Assembly (NCBI RefSeq): GCF_016863655.1
Contig: NZ_BOPH01000003.1
Span: 1-64,000 of the forward strand
Source of the DNA: Virgisporangium ochraceum
GTDB lineage: Bacteria; Actinomycetota; Actinomycetes; Mycobacteriales; Micromonosporaceae
Direction: 5' to 3'
DNA: 64,000 nt
The notes under the pieces were generated by a model that saw nothing but the letters and a program-made list of their open reading frames with translations, was not told the origin of the DNA and searched no databases. The number at the start of each line of letters is the position of its first letter. Within the stretch, counting starts at the first letter, position 1. Below are positions 1 to 14,237 of this stretch, piece by piece. Both the position numbers and the translations under genes were made by a program.

Positions 1-58
1 AGGCTAAATGCCGGCTTTGCCCAATCCATGACTGCGCGCGAACCTGCGACTCAGGACA

Positions 59-409
59 CTAGTTCGTGTTGCTGAAGTCGACCGAGCCGGTCTGTGCCCA
101 CAGGTACAGGCCGCGCACGGTGAGCAGCACGATCGCCGCGATCGCGAACACGATGCCGGCCCAGGCCATGCGTACGCCGCGCTGGAAGCGGCTGGTGCCG
201 ATCAGGTAGCCGCCGGCCGCGTGCAGGTCCGACCGCACCTCCCGGGCCAGCAGCAGCGCGATCGTGCCGGGAATGACGCCGCCGACGAACGGGCCGGTGA
301 TCACCGCGGCGATGCCGAGCAGGTACACCGCGGTGGCCTTGCTCGACCGCATGGGATCGGGGTCGGCGGGGTGCCGCAGGGGTTGCTGCGGGGCCGGCGC
401 TTGGGTCAC
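59..409 (-). CDS. Small two-helix membrane protein downstream of rpoC
   Basis: A 116-residue protein starting at GTG 409; a TTG eight codons upstream (433) is also open but falls beside the rpoC terminator. After about 18 Pro/Ala-rich residues come two hydrophobic stretches, roughly residues 25-55 and 80-107, so it is probably an inner-membrane protein with both ends on the same side. It lies on the same strand as rpoC but beyond a terminator, so it is probably transcribed separately. No enzymatic motif is visible. Similar small proteins next to rpoC are, as I recall, common in related actinobacteria; the function is unknown. Confidence 0.7.
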   Translation of the reverse strand: MTQAPAPQQPLRHPADPDPMRSSKATAVYLLGIAAVITGPFVGGVIPGTIALLLAREVRSDLHAAGGYLIGTSRFQRGVRMAWAGIVFAIAAIVLLTVRGLYLWAQTGSVDFSNTN

Positions 410-436
410 GCGTCCGACTCTAACCGGTGACAAGCG

Positions 437-466
437 CGAGGGGCGCCGCGACCGCGACGCCCCTCG
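437..466 (-). terminator. Hairpin terminator after rpoC
   Basis: A 9-bp perfect stem (437-445 with 458-466) and a 12-nt loop lie 19 nt downstream of the rpoC stop. There is no strong U-tract on the minus strand, which is usual for actinobacterial terminators. It probably ends the rpoBC transcript. Confidence 0.65.
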
Positions 467-484
467 TTGCCTTGCTGTTGCTCC

Positions 485-4399
<3,915 letters not shown>

Positions 4400-4455
4400 T
4401 CTGTATTCCTTACTGCGCGTCGCAAGTCGCGGTACAAGCCTGACCAGGGGTGGTC

Positions 4456-4475
4456 CCGGGGGCCGTAGCCCCCGG
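4456..4475 (-). promoter_or_regulatory. Perfect 8-bp hairpin in the rpoB-rpoC gap
   Basis: Arms 4456-4463 and 4468-4475 pair perfectly around a 4-nt loop in the 86-nt gap between rpoB and rpoC. It has no T-run after it. It could be an RNA processing or partial-termination signal that tunes the beta to beta' ratio; that role is inferred. Confidence 0.5.
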
Positions 4476-4485
4476 AACCGCCTGC

Positions 4486-7914
<3,429 letters not shown>

Positions 7915-8040
7915 GATGCGTCCTTCCGAGGACCGGTGGTGCTACGACCGTTTCGCGTGCATACCGACGGGCCCTGATGTGAGCAACCGTTGCTAAACGA
8001 GTGCAGGCAGGGTTCAAGTCGGAAGACAGCGCAATCTAAC

Positions 8041-8069
8041 ACTGTAGCGGCGATACCCGGCTCTGACAA
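8041..8069 (-). promoter_or_regulatory. Vegetative promoter of rpoB
   Basis: Read on the minus strand, TTGTCA (8069-8064) and TACAGT (8046-8041) are separated by exactly 17 bp, giving five of six and four of six matches to the housekeeping consensus. The expected transcript would start about 120 nt before the rpoB TTG. A perfect 6-bp inverted repeat (8057-8062 / 8069-8074) overlaps the -35 box and may bind a regulator. Confidence 0.65.
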
Positions 8070-8453
8070 GCCGGAGTGCACAACTATTTTGCCCGGACCT
8101 CAAAGAGGCCCGCGGCACGCGCCGCAGAAGCCATAACCGCAGGTGGCGGCCTGGCATTCCCTCCCGGATGCGGGTCCGGCTCACCGGCGGGACGCAACTC
8201 CGGAGGTCTCGTTCCGGCACCGAACGTGGTGCCGGCCCCTCGTCGGAGGCGCTCCCGGCGGCGGCGGTAAGGCCGACGCATCCGTGGCGTGGGTTGCTGT
8301 TCCACGGTCGAGAGTAGTGCTGGTTCAGCGTGCCTAACCCGTGGTCACCCCGTCAAGTGTTACCGGCCGACCACGCCGCGCACGATCCAACTCCCGACCC
8401 ACAAAATACATTAAATCGGACGGACCGCGCCACTGTCCGCCGGAGACGAAGAA

Positions 8454-8479
8454 GGGCGGGCGCCTCACGGCACCCGCCC
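8454..8479 (-). terminator. Terminator after rplL
   Basis: A 10-bp stem with one C-A mismatch (8454-8463 / 8470-8479) and a 6-nt loop lies 16 nt past the rplL stop. It is followed on the minus strand by the T-rich run TTCTTCGTCT, as expected for intrinsic termination. Confidence 0.75.
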
Positions 8480-8494
8480 CATTCGGCATGATCT

Positions 8495-8881
8495 TTACTT
8501 CAGGGTGACCTTCGCGCCCTCGGCCTCGAGCTTCTCCTTGGCCTTGTCGGCGGTCTCCTTGTTGACCTTCTCCAGGATCGCCTTGGGGGCGGCCTCGACG
8601 GTGTCCTTGGCCTCCTTCAGGCCCAGGCCGGTCAGCTCACGCACGACCTTGATGACCTGGATCTTCTTGCCACCGTCCGACTCGAGGACGACGTCGAACT
8701 CGTCCTTCTCCTCGACGTCGGGGACAGCGGCGGCACCGCCACCGGCGGCGGCGGCAACCGCGACCGGGGCCGCGGCCTTGACGTCGAACTGGGTCTCGAA
8801 CTCCTTGATGAACTCCGAGAGCTCGATCAGCGTCATCTCCTTGAACGCGTCGAGCAGCTCGGAGGTGCTGAGCTTCGCCAT
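8495..8881 (-). CDS. rplL: 50S ribosomal protein L7/L12
   Basis: Ribosomal stalk protein of 128 residues. It has an N-terminal dimerisation helix, an Ala/Gly-rich hinge (about residues 38-55) and the conserved C-terminal domain with the GLKEAKD segment that contacts translation factors. ATG start at 8881, 21 nt after the L10 stop, so both are translated from one mRNA. A terminator follows directly. The gene is complete and ordinary. Confidence 0.98.
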   Translation of the reverse strand: MAKLSTSELLDAFKEMTLIELSEFIKEFETQFDVKAAAPVAVAAAAGGGAAAVPDVEEKDEFDVVLESDGGKKIQVIKVVRELTGLGLKEAKDTVEAAPKAILEKVNKETADKAKEKLEAEGAKVTLK

Positions 8882-8902
8882 GGTGTTTCCTCTTCTCGCG
8901 TC

Positions 8903-9451
8903 TTACTCGGCCGGAGCCTCGGCGGCGCCGCCCTGCTTCTCCTGCAGAGCCGCGGCCAGCCTGGCCATCTGGGTGAGCGGGGCCTGGAACGTGGCCGCCG
9001 CCTTGCTCAGGTTCGCCTTCATCGCGCCGGCGAGCTTCGCCAGCAGCACCTCACGGGACTCGAGGTCGGCGAGCTGACGGACCTCGTCCGCCGTCACCGT
9101 CTTGCCCTCGAAGACACCGCCCTTGATCACCAGCAGCGGGTTGGTCTTCGCGAAGTCGCGCAGACCCTTGGCCGCCTCCACCGGGTCACCGGAGACGAAG
9201 GCGAGCGCGGTGGGACCACTGAACAAATCGTCGAGACCGGCGATGCCCGCCTCCGACGCCGCACGCTTGGCCAGCGTGTTCTTCGCCACCGCGTAGGTGG
9301 TCGTCTGGCCAAGTGACCGCCTGAGCTCCTTGAGCTGCGCGACCGTGAGACCGCGGTACTCGGTGAGCAGCGTCGCCGACGACTCGCGGAACGCGTCACT
9401 GAGCTCGGCAACGGCGGTGGCCTTGTCGGCCCGAACCGGCTTGTCCGTCAT
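8903..9451 (-). CDS. rplJ: 50S ribosomal protein L10
   Basis: L10, 182 residues, the base on which L7/L12 dimers assemble in the ribosomal stalk. The N-terminal part contains the LTEYRGL and LKELRRSL segments typical of the family; the C-terminal helix that binds L12 ends in an Ala/Glu-rich tail. The ATG at 9451 has a strong AGGAGGG ribosome site two bases away. The preceding 80 nt hold stable hairpins, suggesting the L10 autoregulatory leader. Confidence 0.98.
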   Translation of the reverse strand: MTDKPVRADKATAVAELSDAFRESSATLLTEYRGLTVAQLKELRRSLGQTTTYAVAKNTLAKRAASEAGIAGLDDLFSGPTALAFVSGDPVEAAKGLRDFAKTNPLLVIKGGVFEGKTVTADEVRQLADLESREVLLAKLAGAMKANLSKAAATFQAPLTQMARLAAALQEKQGGAAEAPAE

Positions 9452-9460
9452 GTCCCTCCT

Positions 9461-9535
9461 CTCTCGTTACCTCGGGGCTGGTCCTTCGAAGGACCCCGTG
9501 AACGAGAGACGCCCCGGCGCAGGGCGCACGGGGCG
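9461..9535 (-). promoter_or_regulatory. Candidate L10 leader (autoregulatory hairpins) before rplJ
   Basis: Next to the rplJ ribosome site lies a 16-bp perfect palindrome (9480-9495) enclosed by an outer 8-bp stem (9461-9468 / 9501-9508). A second 7-bp hairpin follows (9510-9516 / 9529-9535). In many bacteria the rplJL leader binds L10-L12 and represses its own translation or causes attenuation. The position and folding fit, but no Rfam comparison was made. Confidence 0.55.
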
Positions 9536-9625
9536 ATCAGGGCGTTGCGGACTTGTGGGAACCGCGAGCCGGTGACGCTGACCGTCCATCCTGCGCGGGC
9601 CGCCCGCCTCGCAGCGGGACCTTCG

Positions 9626-9645
9626 CCCACGGGGTGAACCGTGGG
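9626..9645 (-). promoter_or_regulatory. Additional stem-loop in the rplJ leader
   Basis: Perfect 7-bp stem (9626-9632 / 9639-9645) with a 6-nt loop, located within the 320-nt region between rplA and rplJ. It is probably part of the same structured leader transcript. Confidence 0.4.
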
Positions 9646-9677
9646 GACCAGCGGTCTTCGGATTGAACTTCGCGGCA

Positions 9678-9707
9678 AGAGTACGCGACCGTGACGCCCC
9701 GCACCAA
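9678..9707 (-). promoter_or_regulatory. Possible rplJL promoter
   Basis: On the minus strand TTGGTG (9707-9702) and TACTCT (9683-9678) are 18 bp apart. The match to consensus is moderate. It lies just after the rplA terminator and before the leader hairpins, where a separate rplJL promoter is expected. Confidence 0.35.
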
Positions 9708-9728
9708 ATCCGCTCCGGACACGGCGAA

Positions 9729-9755
9729 GGGCGGCCGGCACCTGGCCGACCGCCC
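9729..9755 (-). terminator. Terminator after rplA
   Basis: Inverted arms 9729-9734 and 9750-9755, with further GC pairing inside, lie 17 nt beyond the rplA stop. The U-tract is weak (TTCGCC). It separates rplKA from rplJL. Confidence 0.5.
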
Positions 9756-9771
9756 CTCGTGATACCGCTTG

Positions 9772-10491
9772 TTACGCCGGAACCTCTTCGCCGCGGAGGT
9801 TGCGGGTCTGGTTCGGGTCGACCGGGATGCCCGGGCCCATGGTGGTCGTCAGGAAGACCTTCCTCAGGTACTTGCCCTTGGCGGCCGAGGGCTTGATCCG
9901 GAGGATCTCCTCCAGCACGGCGGCGTAGTTGTCGATCAGCTGCGCGTCGGAGAAGCTCGCCTTGCCGATGATCAGGTGGACGTTGGCGTGCTTGTCGTTG
10001 CGGAAGGTGATCTTCCCGCCCTTGATGTCGGTGACCGCCTTGGTGACGTCCATCGTCACGGTGCCCGTCTTCGGGTTCGGCATCAGGCCGCGCGGGCCCA
10101 GAATCCGCGCGATCCGACCGATCTTGGCCATCTGGTCGGGCGTGGCGATGGCGGCGTCGAAGTCGAGCCAGCCCTCCTGGATGCGGGCGACCAGCTCGTC
10201 GGTGCCGACCACGTCGGCGCCGGCGGCCTCGGCCTCGGCGGCCTTCGCGGCGGCCGCGAACACGATCACGCGGGCGGTCTTGCCGGTGCCGTGCGGGAGG
10301 TTGACCGTGCCCCGGACCGTCTGGTCGGCCTTCCGCGGGTCGATGCCCAGCCGGAACGCCACCTCGACGGTGGGGTCGAACTTGACGGTGGTGGTGTCCT
10401 TGGCCAGCTTCACGGCGTCGGCCGGGCTGTACAGCGCCGAGCGGTCGACCTGCTCGGCGACCTTGCGGTAGTTCTTGCTGCGTTGCGCCAT
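9772..10491 (-). CDS. rplA: 50S ribosomal protein L1
   Basis: L1 stalk protein, 239 residues from ATG 10491. An AGGAG ribosome site sits nine bases before this ATG; longer readings to 10539 would add 16 residues foreign to L1. The family signature is visible: [12 protein letters not shown] near the N-terminus, and the [15 protein letters not shown] segment around residue 125. In many bacteria L1 also represses its own operon. It follows rplK by 64 nt on the same strand. Confidence 0.98.
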   Translation of the reverse strand: MAQRSKNYRKVAEQVDRSALYSPADAVKLAKDTTTVKFDPTVEVAFRLGIDPRKADQTVRGTVNLPHGTGKTARVIVFAAAAKAAEAEAAGADVVGTDELVARIQEGWLDFDAAIATPDQMAKIGRIARILGPRGLMPNPKTGTVTMDVTKAVTDIKGGKITFRNDKHANVHLIIGKASFSDAQLIDNYAAVLEEILRIKPSAAKGKYLRKVFLTTTMGPGIPVDPNQTRNLRGEEVPA

Positions 10492-10555
10492 TTCTTCAAG
10501 CTCCTGTGGTGTCTGGCGGGCGCACGCGCGCCCTCCCACGATGACTACTGGTCGA

Positions 10556-10987
10556 TCAGTCCTTGATCGTGATGCCCATCGAGCGCGCGGTACCCGAGAT
10601 GATCTTCTCGGCGGCCTCGATGTCGTTGGCGTTCAGGTCGGCCATCTTCTTCTGCGCGATCTCGCGCAGCTGCTCCTTGCTGATGGCGCCGACCTTGGCC
10701 GACTGCGGCGTGCCGGAGCCCTTCTGGACACCGGCGGCCTTGATCAGCAGCTGCGCGGCCGGCGGCGTCTTCAGGATGAACTGGAACGACCGGTCCTCGA
10801 ACACGCTGATCTGCGCGGGCACGATGTCGCCGCGCATGGACTCCGTCGAGGCGTTGTACTGCTTGACGAACTCCATGATGTTCACGCCGTGCTGGCCCAG
10901 TGCCGGGCCAACCGGCGGAGCCGGAGTGGCCTGGCCTGCCGGCAGCTGAAGCGTGAAGGTCTTGACGAGCTTCTTCTTCGGAGGCAT
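10556..10987 (-). CDS. rplK: 50S ribosomal protein L11
   Basis: L11, 143 residues with an ATG start. It binds the GTPase-associated centre of 23S rRNA and is the site of thiopeptide action. The Pro-rich N-terminal domain ([19 protein letters not shown], residues 16-34) and the C-terminal rRNA-binding helix bundle are complete. The order nusG-rplK-rplA on one strand is the standard bacterial arrangement. Confidence 0.98.
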   Translation of the reverse strand: MPPKKKLVKTFTLQLPAGQATPAPPVGPALGQHGVNIMEFVKQYNASTESMRGDIVPAQISVFEDRSFQFILKTPPAAQLLIKAAGVQKGSGTPQSAKVGAISKEQLREIAQKKMADLNANDIEAAEKIISGTARSMGITIKD

Positions 10988-11069
10988 GGCTGTGTGACGT
11001 CTTTCCTTCTGGGCTGGTCAGCCCGGCGCAGGACGCACCGGGCTGATGGAACTGCTGAATCTCCGTCGA

Positions 11070-11936
11070 TCAGATCTTGGAGACCATGTTGAAGGTGAGC
11101 TCGACCGGGGTCTCCCGACCGAAGATCGACACCTGCACCTTCAGCTTCTGCTGGTCGGCGTTGATCTCGGCGATCGTGCCGTGCAGCGAGGCGAACGCGC
11201 CCTCGGTGACCGTCACCGAGTCGCCCACCTCGAAGTCGAGGACCTTGATCTCGGCCTTCTTCGTGTCCTTCTGCGGCGCCGCCGGCGCGAGCCACTTCAG
11301 CACCTCGTCGAGCGACAACGGCGCGGGCCGGTCGGCCCGGTCGGTGGCGCCGACGAAGCCCGTGACCCCGGGCGTGTTGCGCACGCAGGAGTAGGACTCG
11401 GCGGTGAGCTCCATCCGGACCAGGATGTAGCCCGGGAAGACCTTGTTCTGGACCTGCTGGCGCTTGCCGCCCTTGACCTCGACCTCTTCCCGGGTGGGAA
11501 CCTCCACCTGGTAGATGTAATCCTCCATGTCGAGGCTGGTGATCCGGGTCTCGAGGTTGGTCTTGACCTTGTTCTCGTACCCCGCGTACGAGTGGATCAC
11601 GTACCAGTCGCCGGGGGCGAACCGCAGCGCCTGCCGCAGCTCGGCGGCCGGGTCGACCGGGGGCTCGTCGGGAGCGGGCTCGGACTGGGTGGCCTCAGGC
11701 TGGGCGGGCTCGGACTGGACAGGTTCGGACTGGGCAGCCTCGGACTGGGCCTCGGGCTCGGCACCCTCGGACTGGCCGAGCTGTACCTCATCGGGCTCGT
11801 CGGAGTCGGCGACCTCGGCCGCCTCGGACCGGGCCATCTCGGACCGGGCAGCCAGCTCCCCGAACGGATCGTGGGTGGTGACACCCGCCGAGCCACCGGC
11901 CGGACGGTTGTCGTCGTACTCGTTCGTGTCTGTCAT
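11070..11936 (-). CDS. nusG: Transcription termination/antitermination factor NusG
   Basis: NusG, 288 residues, about 100 longer than in E. coli. The NGN domain (about 105-215, starting at [11 protein letters not shown]) binds the RNA polymerase clamp; the C-terminal KOW domain (about 230-288, [12 protein letters not shown]...) contacts Rho or S10. The extra N-terminal 100 residues are acidic and repetitive, with recurring QSEP/QSEA units; actinobacterial NusG often has an acidic extension, though the regular repeat is notable. secE ends six bases upstream, so the two genes are co-transcribed. Confidence 0.97.
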   Translation of the reverse strand: MTDTNEYDDNRPAGGSAGVTTHDPFGELAARSEMARSEAAEVADSDEPDEVQLGQSEGAEPEAQSEAAQSEPVQSEPAQPEATQSEPAPDEPPVDPAAELRQALRFAPGDWYVIHSYAGYENKVKTNLETRITSLDMEDYIYQVEVPTREEVEVKGGKRQQVQNKVFPGYILVRMELTAESYSCVRNTPGVTGFVGATDRADRPAPLSLDEVLKWLAPAAPQKDTKKAEIKVLDFEVGDSVTVTEGAFASLHGTIAEINADQQKLKVQVSIFGRETPVELTFNMVSKI

Positions 11937-11942
11937 CTATGT

Positions 11943-12491
11943 CTACTCCGCCGCCGCCTCGGCATCGCCGAAGACCCACAGCACGCCCTTGGCGAAGACC
12001 CAGTCGAGACCGGCGACGATCGTCAGCATCAATGCGACGAACAGCACGACCACGGCCGTGTACGTCAACAGCTCTTTCCGGGTCGGCCAGATGACCTTGC
12101 GGAGTTCGGCGACCACTTCCCGGACGAAGTTAACAAAGCGGCCGAAGATGTTCGGGCGGTCGCCCGACTTCGACTTCGTCGACTTCTTGTCGCCGGGGCG
12201 GGTGGACCGCCCCTTCGTTCCGGGCTTGGTGTTGGACTTGGCGTCTACCTTGTCCTTGCTCTTTGTCTTGGTCAGACTGGCGCCCCGGCCGCGCGCGCCC
12301 GAGCGGGCCGCCACCGGTTCGTCCGCGTCTTCATCATCGTCATCGTCTTCGTCATCGTCTTCGTAGTCGTCTTCGTCGATGTCGAAGTCGTCGTCATCCA
12401 GCTCGTCGTCGGCGAGGTCCTCGTCAACCGCGGCCTCGTCGTCGAACTCGTCGAGGCGGTCGTCTTCGCCGCGCCGCTTCCTGTCGGCCAA
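11943..12491 (-). CDS. secE: Preprotein translocase subunit SecE
   Basis: SecE, 182 residues from TTG 12491, chosen because GGAGAGG lies five bases upstream; an upstream start at 12542 lacks this. The C-terminal 65 residues are typical: an amphipathic helix (FVREVVAELRKVIWPTRKEL) and one membrane helix (about 147-170). The N-terminal part is unusually acidic, with a run of Asp/Glu around residues 25-55, then a Lys/Ser/Thr-rich basic linker. It stabilises SecY in the membrane. tRNA-Trp lies upstream, as in mycobacteria. Confidence 0.95.
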   Translation of the reverse strand: MADRKRRGEDDRLDEFDDEAAVDEDLADDELDDDDFDIDEDDYEDDDEDDDDDEDADEPVAARSGARGRGASLTKTKSKDKVDAKSNTKPGTKGRSTRPGDKKSTKSKSGDRPNIFGRFVNFVREVVAELRKVIWPTRKELLTYTAVVVLFVALMLTIVAGLDWVFAKGVLWVFGDAEAAAE

Positions 12492-12632
12492 TTCAACCTC
12501 TCCGTGCCTCGCAGTGGACGTCCCGACTCGACCGCCGAGCACTACAGCCGCGCTGGGCGCTTCAGCCAGCGACGCCGACCCGCAGGTCCGTCGATCTCAA
12601 CCTCACGCGGGACGCGTGTACATCATCGGCGC

Positions 12633-12704
12633 AGGGGCGACAGGACTCGAACCTGCAACCTGCGGTTTTGGAGACCGCTGCGCTGCCAATTGCGCCACAC
12701 CCCT
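12633..12704 (-). tRNA. tRNA-Trp (CCA)
   Basis: Cloverleaf on the minus strand with a 7-bp acceptor stem containing one G-U pair, anticodon loop CTCCAAA reading CCA, and T-loop GTTCGAATC. No 3' CCA is encoded. It lies between hadB and secE, the conserved actinobacterial place for tRNA-Trp. Confidence 0.96.
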
Positions 12705-12748
12705 TGGTTCGCGGACCGATCGAACCCGACCCTGGACAGGCCAAGGAA

Positions 12749-12789
12749 GGGTCAATCAACCCACGGGCGACAAGTGTACGGGTTGACCC
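12749..12789 (-). terminator. Probable terminator after hadB
   Basis: Arms 12749-12755 and 12783-12789 pair over 7 bp, with three further GC pairs inside a 3-nt bulge. TTCCTT follows on the minus strand. It lies 25 nt past the hadB stop and before tRNA-Trp. Confidence 0.45.
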
Positions 12790-12813
12790 TCCATATCCCC
12801 AACTGGGCCACCG

Positions 12814-13221
12814 TCAGCCGCGGCGGACGACCGCCCGGGCCGCTCCGAGGACCTTCTCGCCGCCGCTCACGGCGGTCACCTCGATCTTGACGCCGCCGTC
12901 GTCGGTCTCCCCCGCGACCCGCCCGGAGACCGTGACCTCGACACCCGCGTCGTCGTCGGGAACCACCACCGGACGGGTGAACCGCACACTCAGCTCCCGC
13001 ACCGCCGCCGGGTCGCCGGCCCACTGGGTGACCGCGCGGCCGACCAGCGCCATCGTGTACATGCCGTGGGCGATGATTCCAGGCAGACCCGCCTTGGCGG
13101 CGATGCGCTCACTCCAGTGGATCGGGTTGAAGTCGAGGGACGCGCCGGCGTAGCGGACCAGGTCGGCCCGCGTGACCACGAACGTCTGCGCCGGAAGGTC
13201 GGCACCGGGTTCCAGAGCCAT
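12814..13221 (-). CDS. hadB: MaoC-type (3R)-hydroxyacyl dehydratase, HadB-like subunit
   Basis: Hot-dog-fold dehydratase of 135 residues. The catalytic hydratase-2 motif is present: Asp and His in SLDFNPIHWSERIA (about residues 29-42), followed by GLPGIIAHGMYTMAL. In mycobacteria HadA and HadB form the heterodimer that dehydrates 3-hydroxyacyl-ACP in FAS-II; many actinobacteria without mycolic acids keep the pair for ordinary or specialised fatty-acid metabolism. One base separates it from hadA. There is no hadC. Substrate chain length cannot be read from the sequence. Confidence 0.85.
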   Translation of the reverse strand: MALEPGADLPAQTFVVTRADLVRYAGASLDFNPIHWSERIAAKAGLPGIIAHGMYTMALVGRAVTQWAGDPAAVRELSVRFTRPVVVPDDDAGVEVTVSGRVAGETDDGGVKIEVTAVSGGEKVLGAARAVVRRG

Positions 13222-13222
13222 C

Positions 13223-13669
13223 TCAGACCGCCTGTCGCGCGACGAGCTTCGACCACGCGGTGACCACCGGGTCGCCGTCGGTCGTGGTGATCTCCAGCCG
13301 CAGCGAGACCGAGTCGAGCCCGGCCCGGCTGGTGAGCTTCTCGATGTGGGTCACGCAGGTGAGCTCGTCGCCGGCGACGACCGGCCGGACGTACGAGAAG
13401 CGCTGGTCACCGTGCACCATGCGGCCGTAGTCGAGGCCGAGGTCGGGATCGTCGGTGATCAGGCGGCTGGCCGGCATCGTGATCACCATCGGGAACGTCG
13501 GTGGGGCGATGACGTCGGGGTGGCCGAGGGCCCGCGCCGCGGCCGGGTCGCGGTACGCCGCGTCGGTGGCGCCGATCGCGTCGGCGAACTCCCGGATCTT
13601 CTCCCGACCGACCCGGTACGGCTCGGTGGGAGGGAAGGTGCGGCCCTCGTAGGCCATGTTCAGCGCCAT
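13223..13669 (-). CDS. hadA: MaoC N-terminal-type dehydratase, HadA-like subunit
   Basis: A 148-residue hot-dog-fold protein starting MALNMAYEGRTFPP, matching the start of mycobacterial HadA. It has the FAS1_DH/MaoC N-terminal pattern (YRVGREKIREFADAIG, then PTFPMVIT and VHGDQRF), but no catalytic Asp/His pair, which HadB supplies. It likely gives substrate specificity. No clear Shine-Dalgarno precedes ATG 13669; instead a terminator and T-run end just upstream, so expression may depend on read-through or a leaderless start. Confidence 0.85.
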   Translation of the reverse strand: MALNMAYEGRTFPPTEPYRVGREKIREFADAIGATDAAYRDPAAARALGHPDVIAPPTFPMVITMPASRLITDDPDLGLDYGRMVHGDQRFSYVRPVVAGDELTCVTHIEKLTSRAGLDSVSLRLEITTTDGDPVVTAWSKLVARQAV

Positions 13670-13682
13670 GCCCAGAAAAATA

Positions 13683-13719
13683 CCGGCCGGCCTCTCGCGT
13701 TCAGCGAGCGGCCGGCCGG
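13683..13719 (-). terminator. Strong intrinsic terminator between rpmG and hadA
   Basis: A 10-bp perfect stem (13683-13692 / 13710-13719) is extended by five pairs across one mismatch (13694-13698 / 13704-13708), with a 5-nt loop. The minus strand continues TATTTTT, a rare true U-tract in this genome. The T-run ends only about six bases before the hadA ATG. Confidence 0.85.
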
Positions 13720-13758
13720 AAAGATCCGATGCTGTAGCTACCGGGCTTCGCGGTGCAG

Positions 13759-13926
13759 CTACCGGGTCTCGCGGTGCGCGGTGTGCTTCCCGCACTTCGG
13801 GCAGAACTTCTTCAGCTCCATCCGGTCGGGATCGTTACGCCGGTTCTTCTTGGTGATGTAGTTCCGGTTCTTGCACTCGACACACGCCATCGTGATCTTC
13901 GGACGGATGTCAGTCGACTTGGCCAC
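13759..13926 (-). CDS. rpmG: 50S ribosomal protein L33
   Basis: L33, 55 residues, starting at GTG 13926 with [20 protein letters not shown]. Two CxxC pairs (CVEC at 15-18 and CPKC at 42-45) mark it as the zinc-binding form; a zinc-free paralogue may exist elsewhere. It lies downstream of tRNA-Met and tRNA-Thr and before hadA, matching the mycobacterial order. Confidence 0.96.
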   Translation of the reverse strand: MAKSTDIRPKITMACVECKNRNYITKKNRRNDPDRMELKKFCPKCGKHTAHRETR

Positions 13927-13987
13927 GGCGGGGTGCCTCTCTACCTTCTGAACGACCTTCTGGGTGTGAATCTGCCACCAGTAAATG

Positions 13988-14060
13988 TAGCGGTGGCCGG
14001 ACTTGAACCGGCGACACAGCGATTATGAGCCGCTTGCTCTGCCATCTGAGCTACACCGCC
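13988..14060 (-). tRNA. tRNA-Met (CAT)
   Basis: 73-nt cloverleaf on the minus strand: acceptor GGCGGTG, anticodon loop CTCATAA reading CAT, and T-loop GTTCAAGTC. The position beside tRNA-Thr and rpmG indicates the elongator tRNA-Met. No CCA is encoded. Confidence 0.93.
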
Positions 14061-14074
14061 GAGGGTTAACCCGG

Positions 14075-14147
14075 AGCCCCCTTACGGAATCGAACCGTAG
14101 ACCTTCTCCTTACCATGGAGACGCTCTGCCGACTGAGCTAAGGGGGC
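14075..14147 (-). tRNA. tRNA-Thr (GGT)
   Basis: 73-nt cloverleaf on the minus strand: perfect acceptor GCCCCCT/AGGGGGC, anticodon loop ATGGTAA reading GGT, and T-loop GTTCGATTC. It is 14 nt upstream of tRNA-Met and likely shares its transcript. Confidence 0.95.
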
Positions 14148-14237
14148 GTCGTACGACTTCGGGGCATGAGCCCTCCGCACGCGCCAGGTAAGAGTACACG
14201 CCCTCCAGCCGGGCACGAAATCGACTTACCCGAGACG

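Larger units (their letters stand above)
7915..8494. other. 580-bp non-coding region between rplL and rpoB
   Basis: No convincing gene here. It holds the rplL terminator at its right end, the rpoB promoter near the middle and a roughly 120-nt rpoB leader. The short open frames on both strands are arginine-rich and have no ribosome sites; I read them as chance frames. A small AT-rich patch lies around 8400-8416. Confidence 0.7.
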
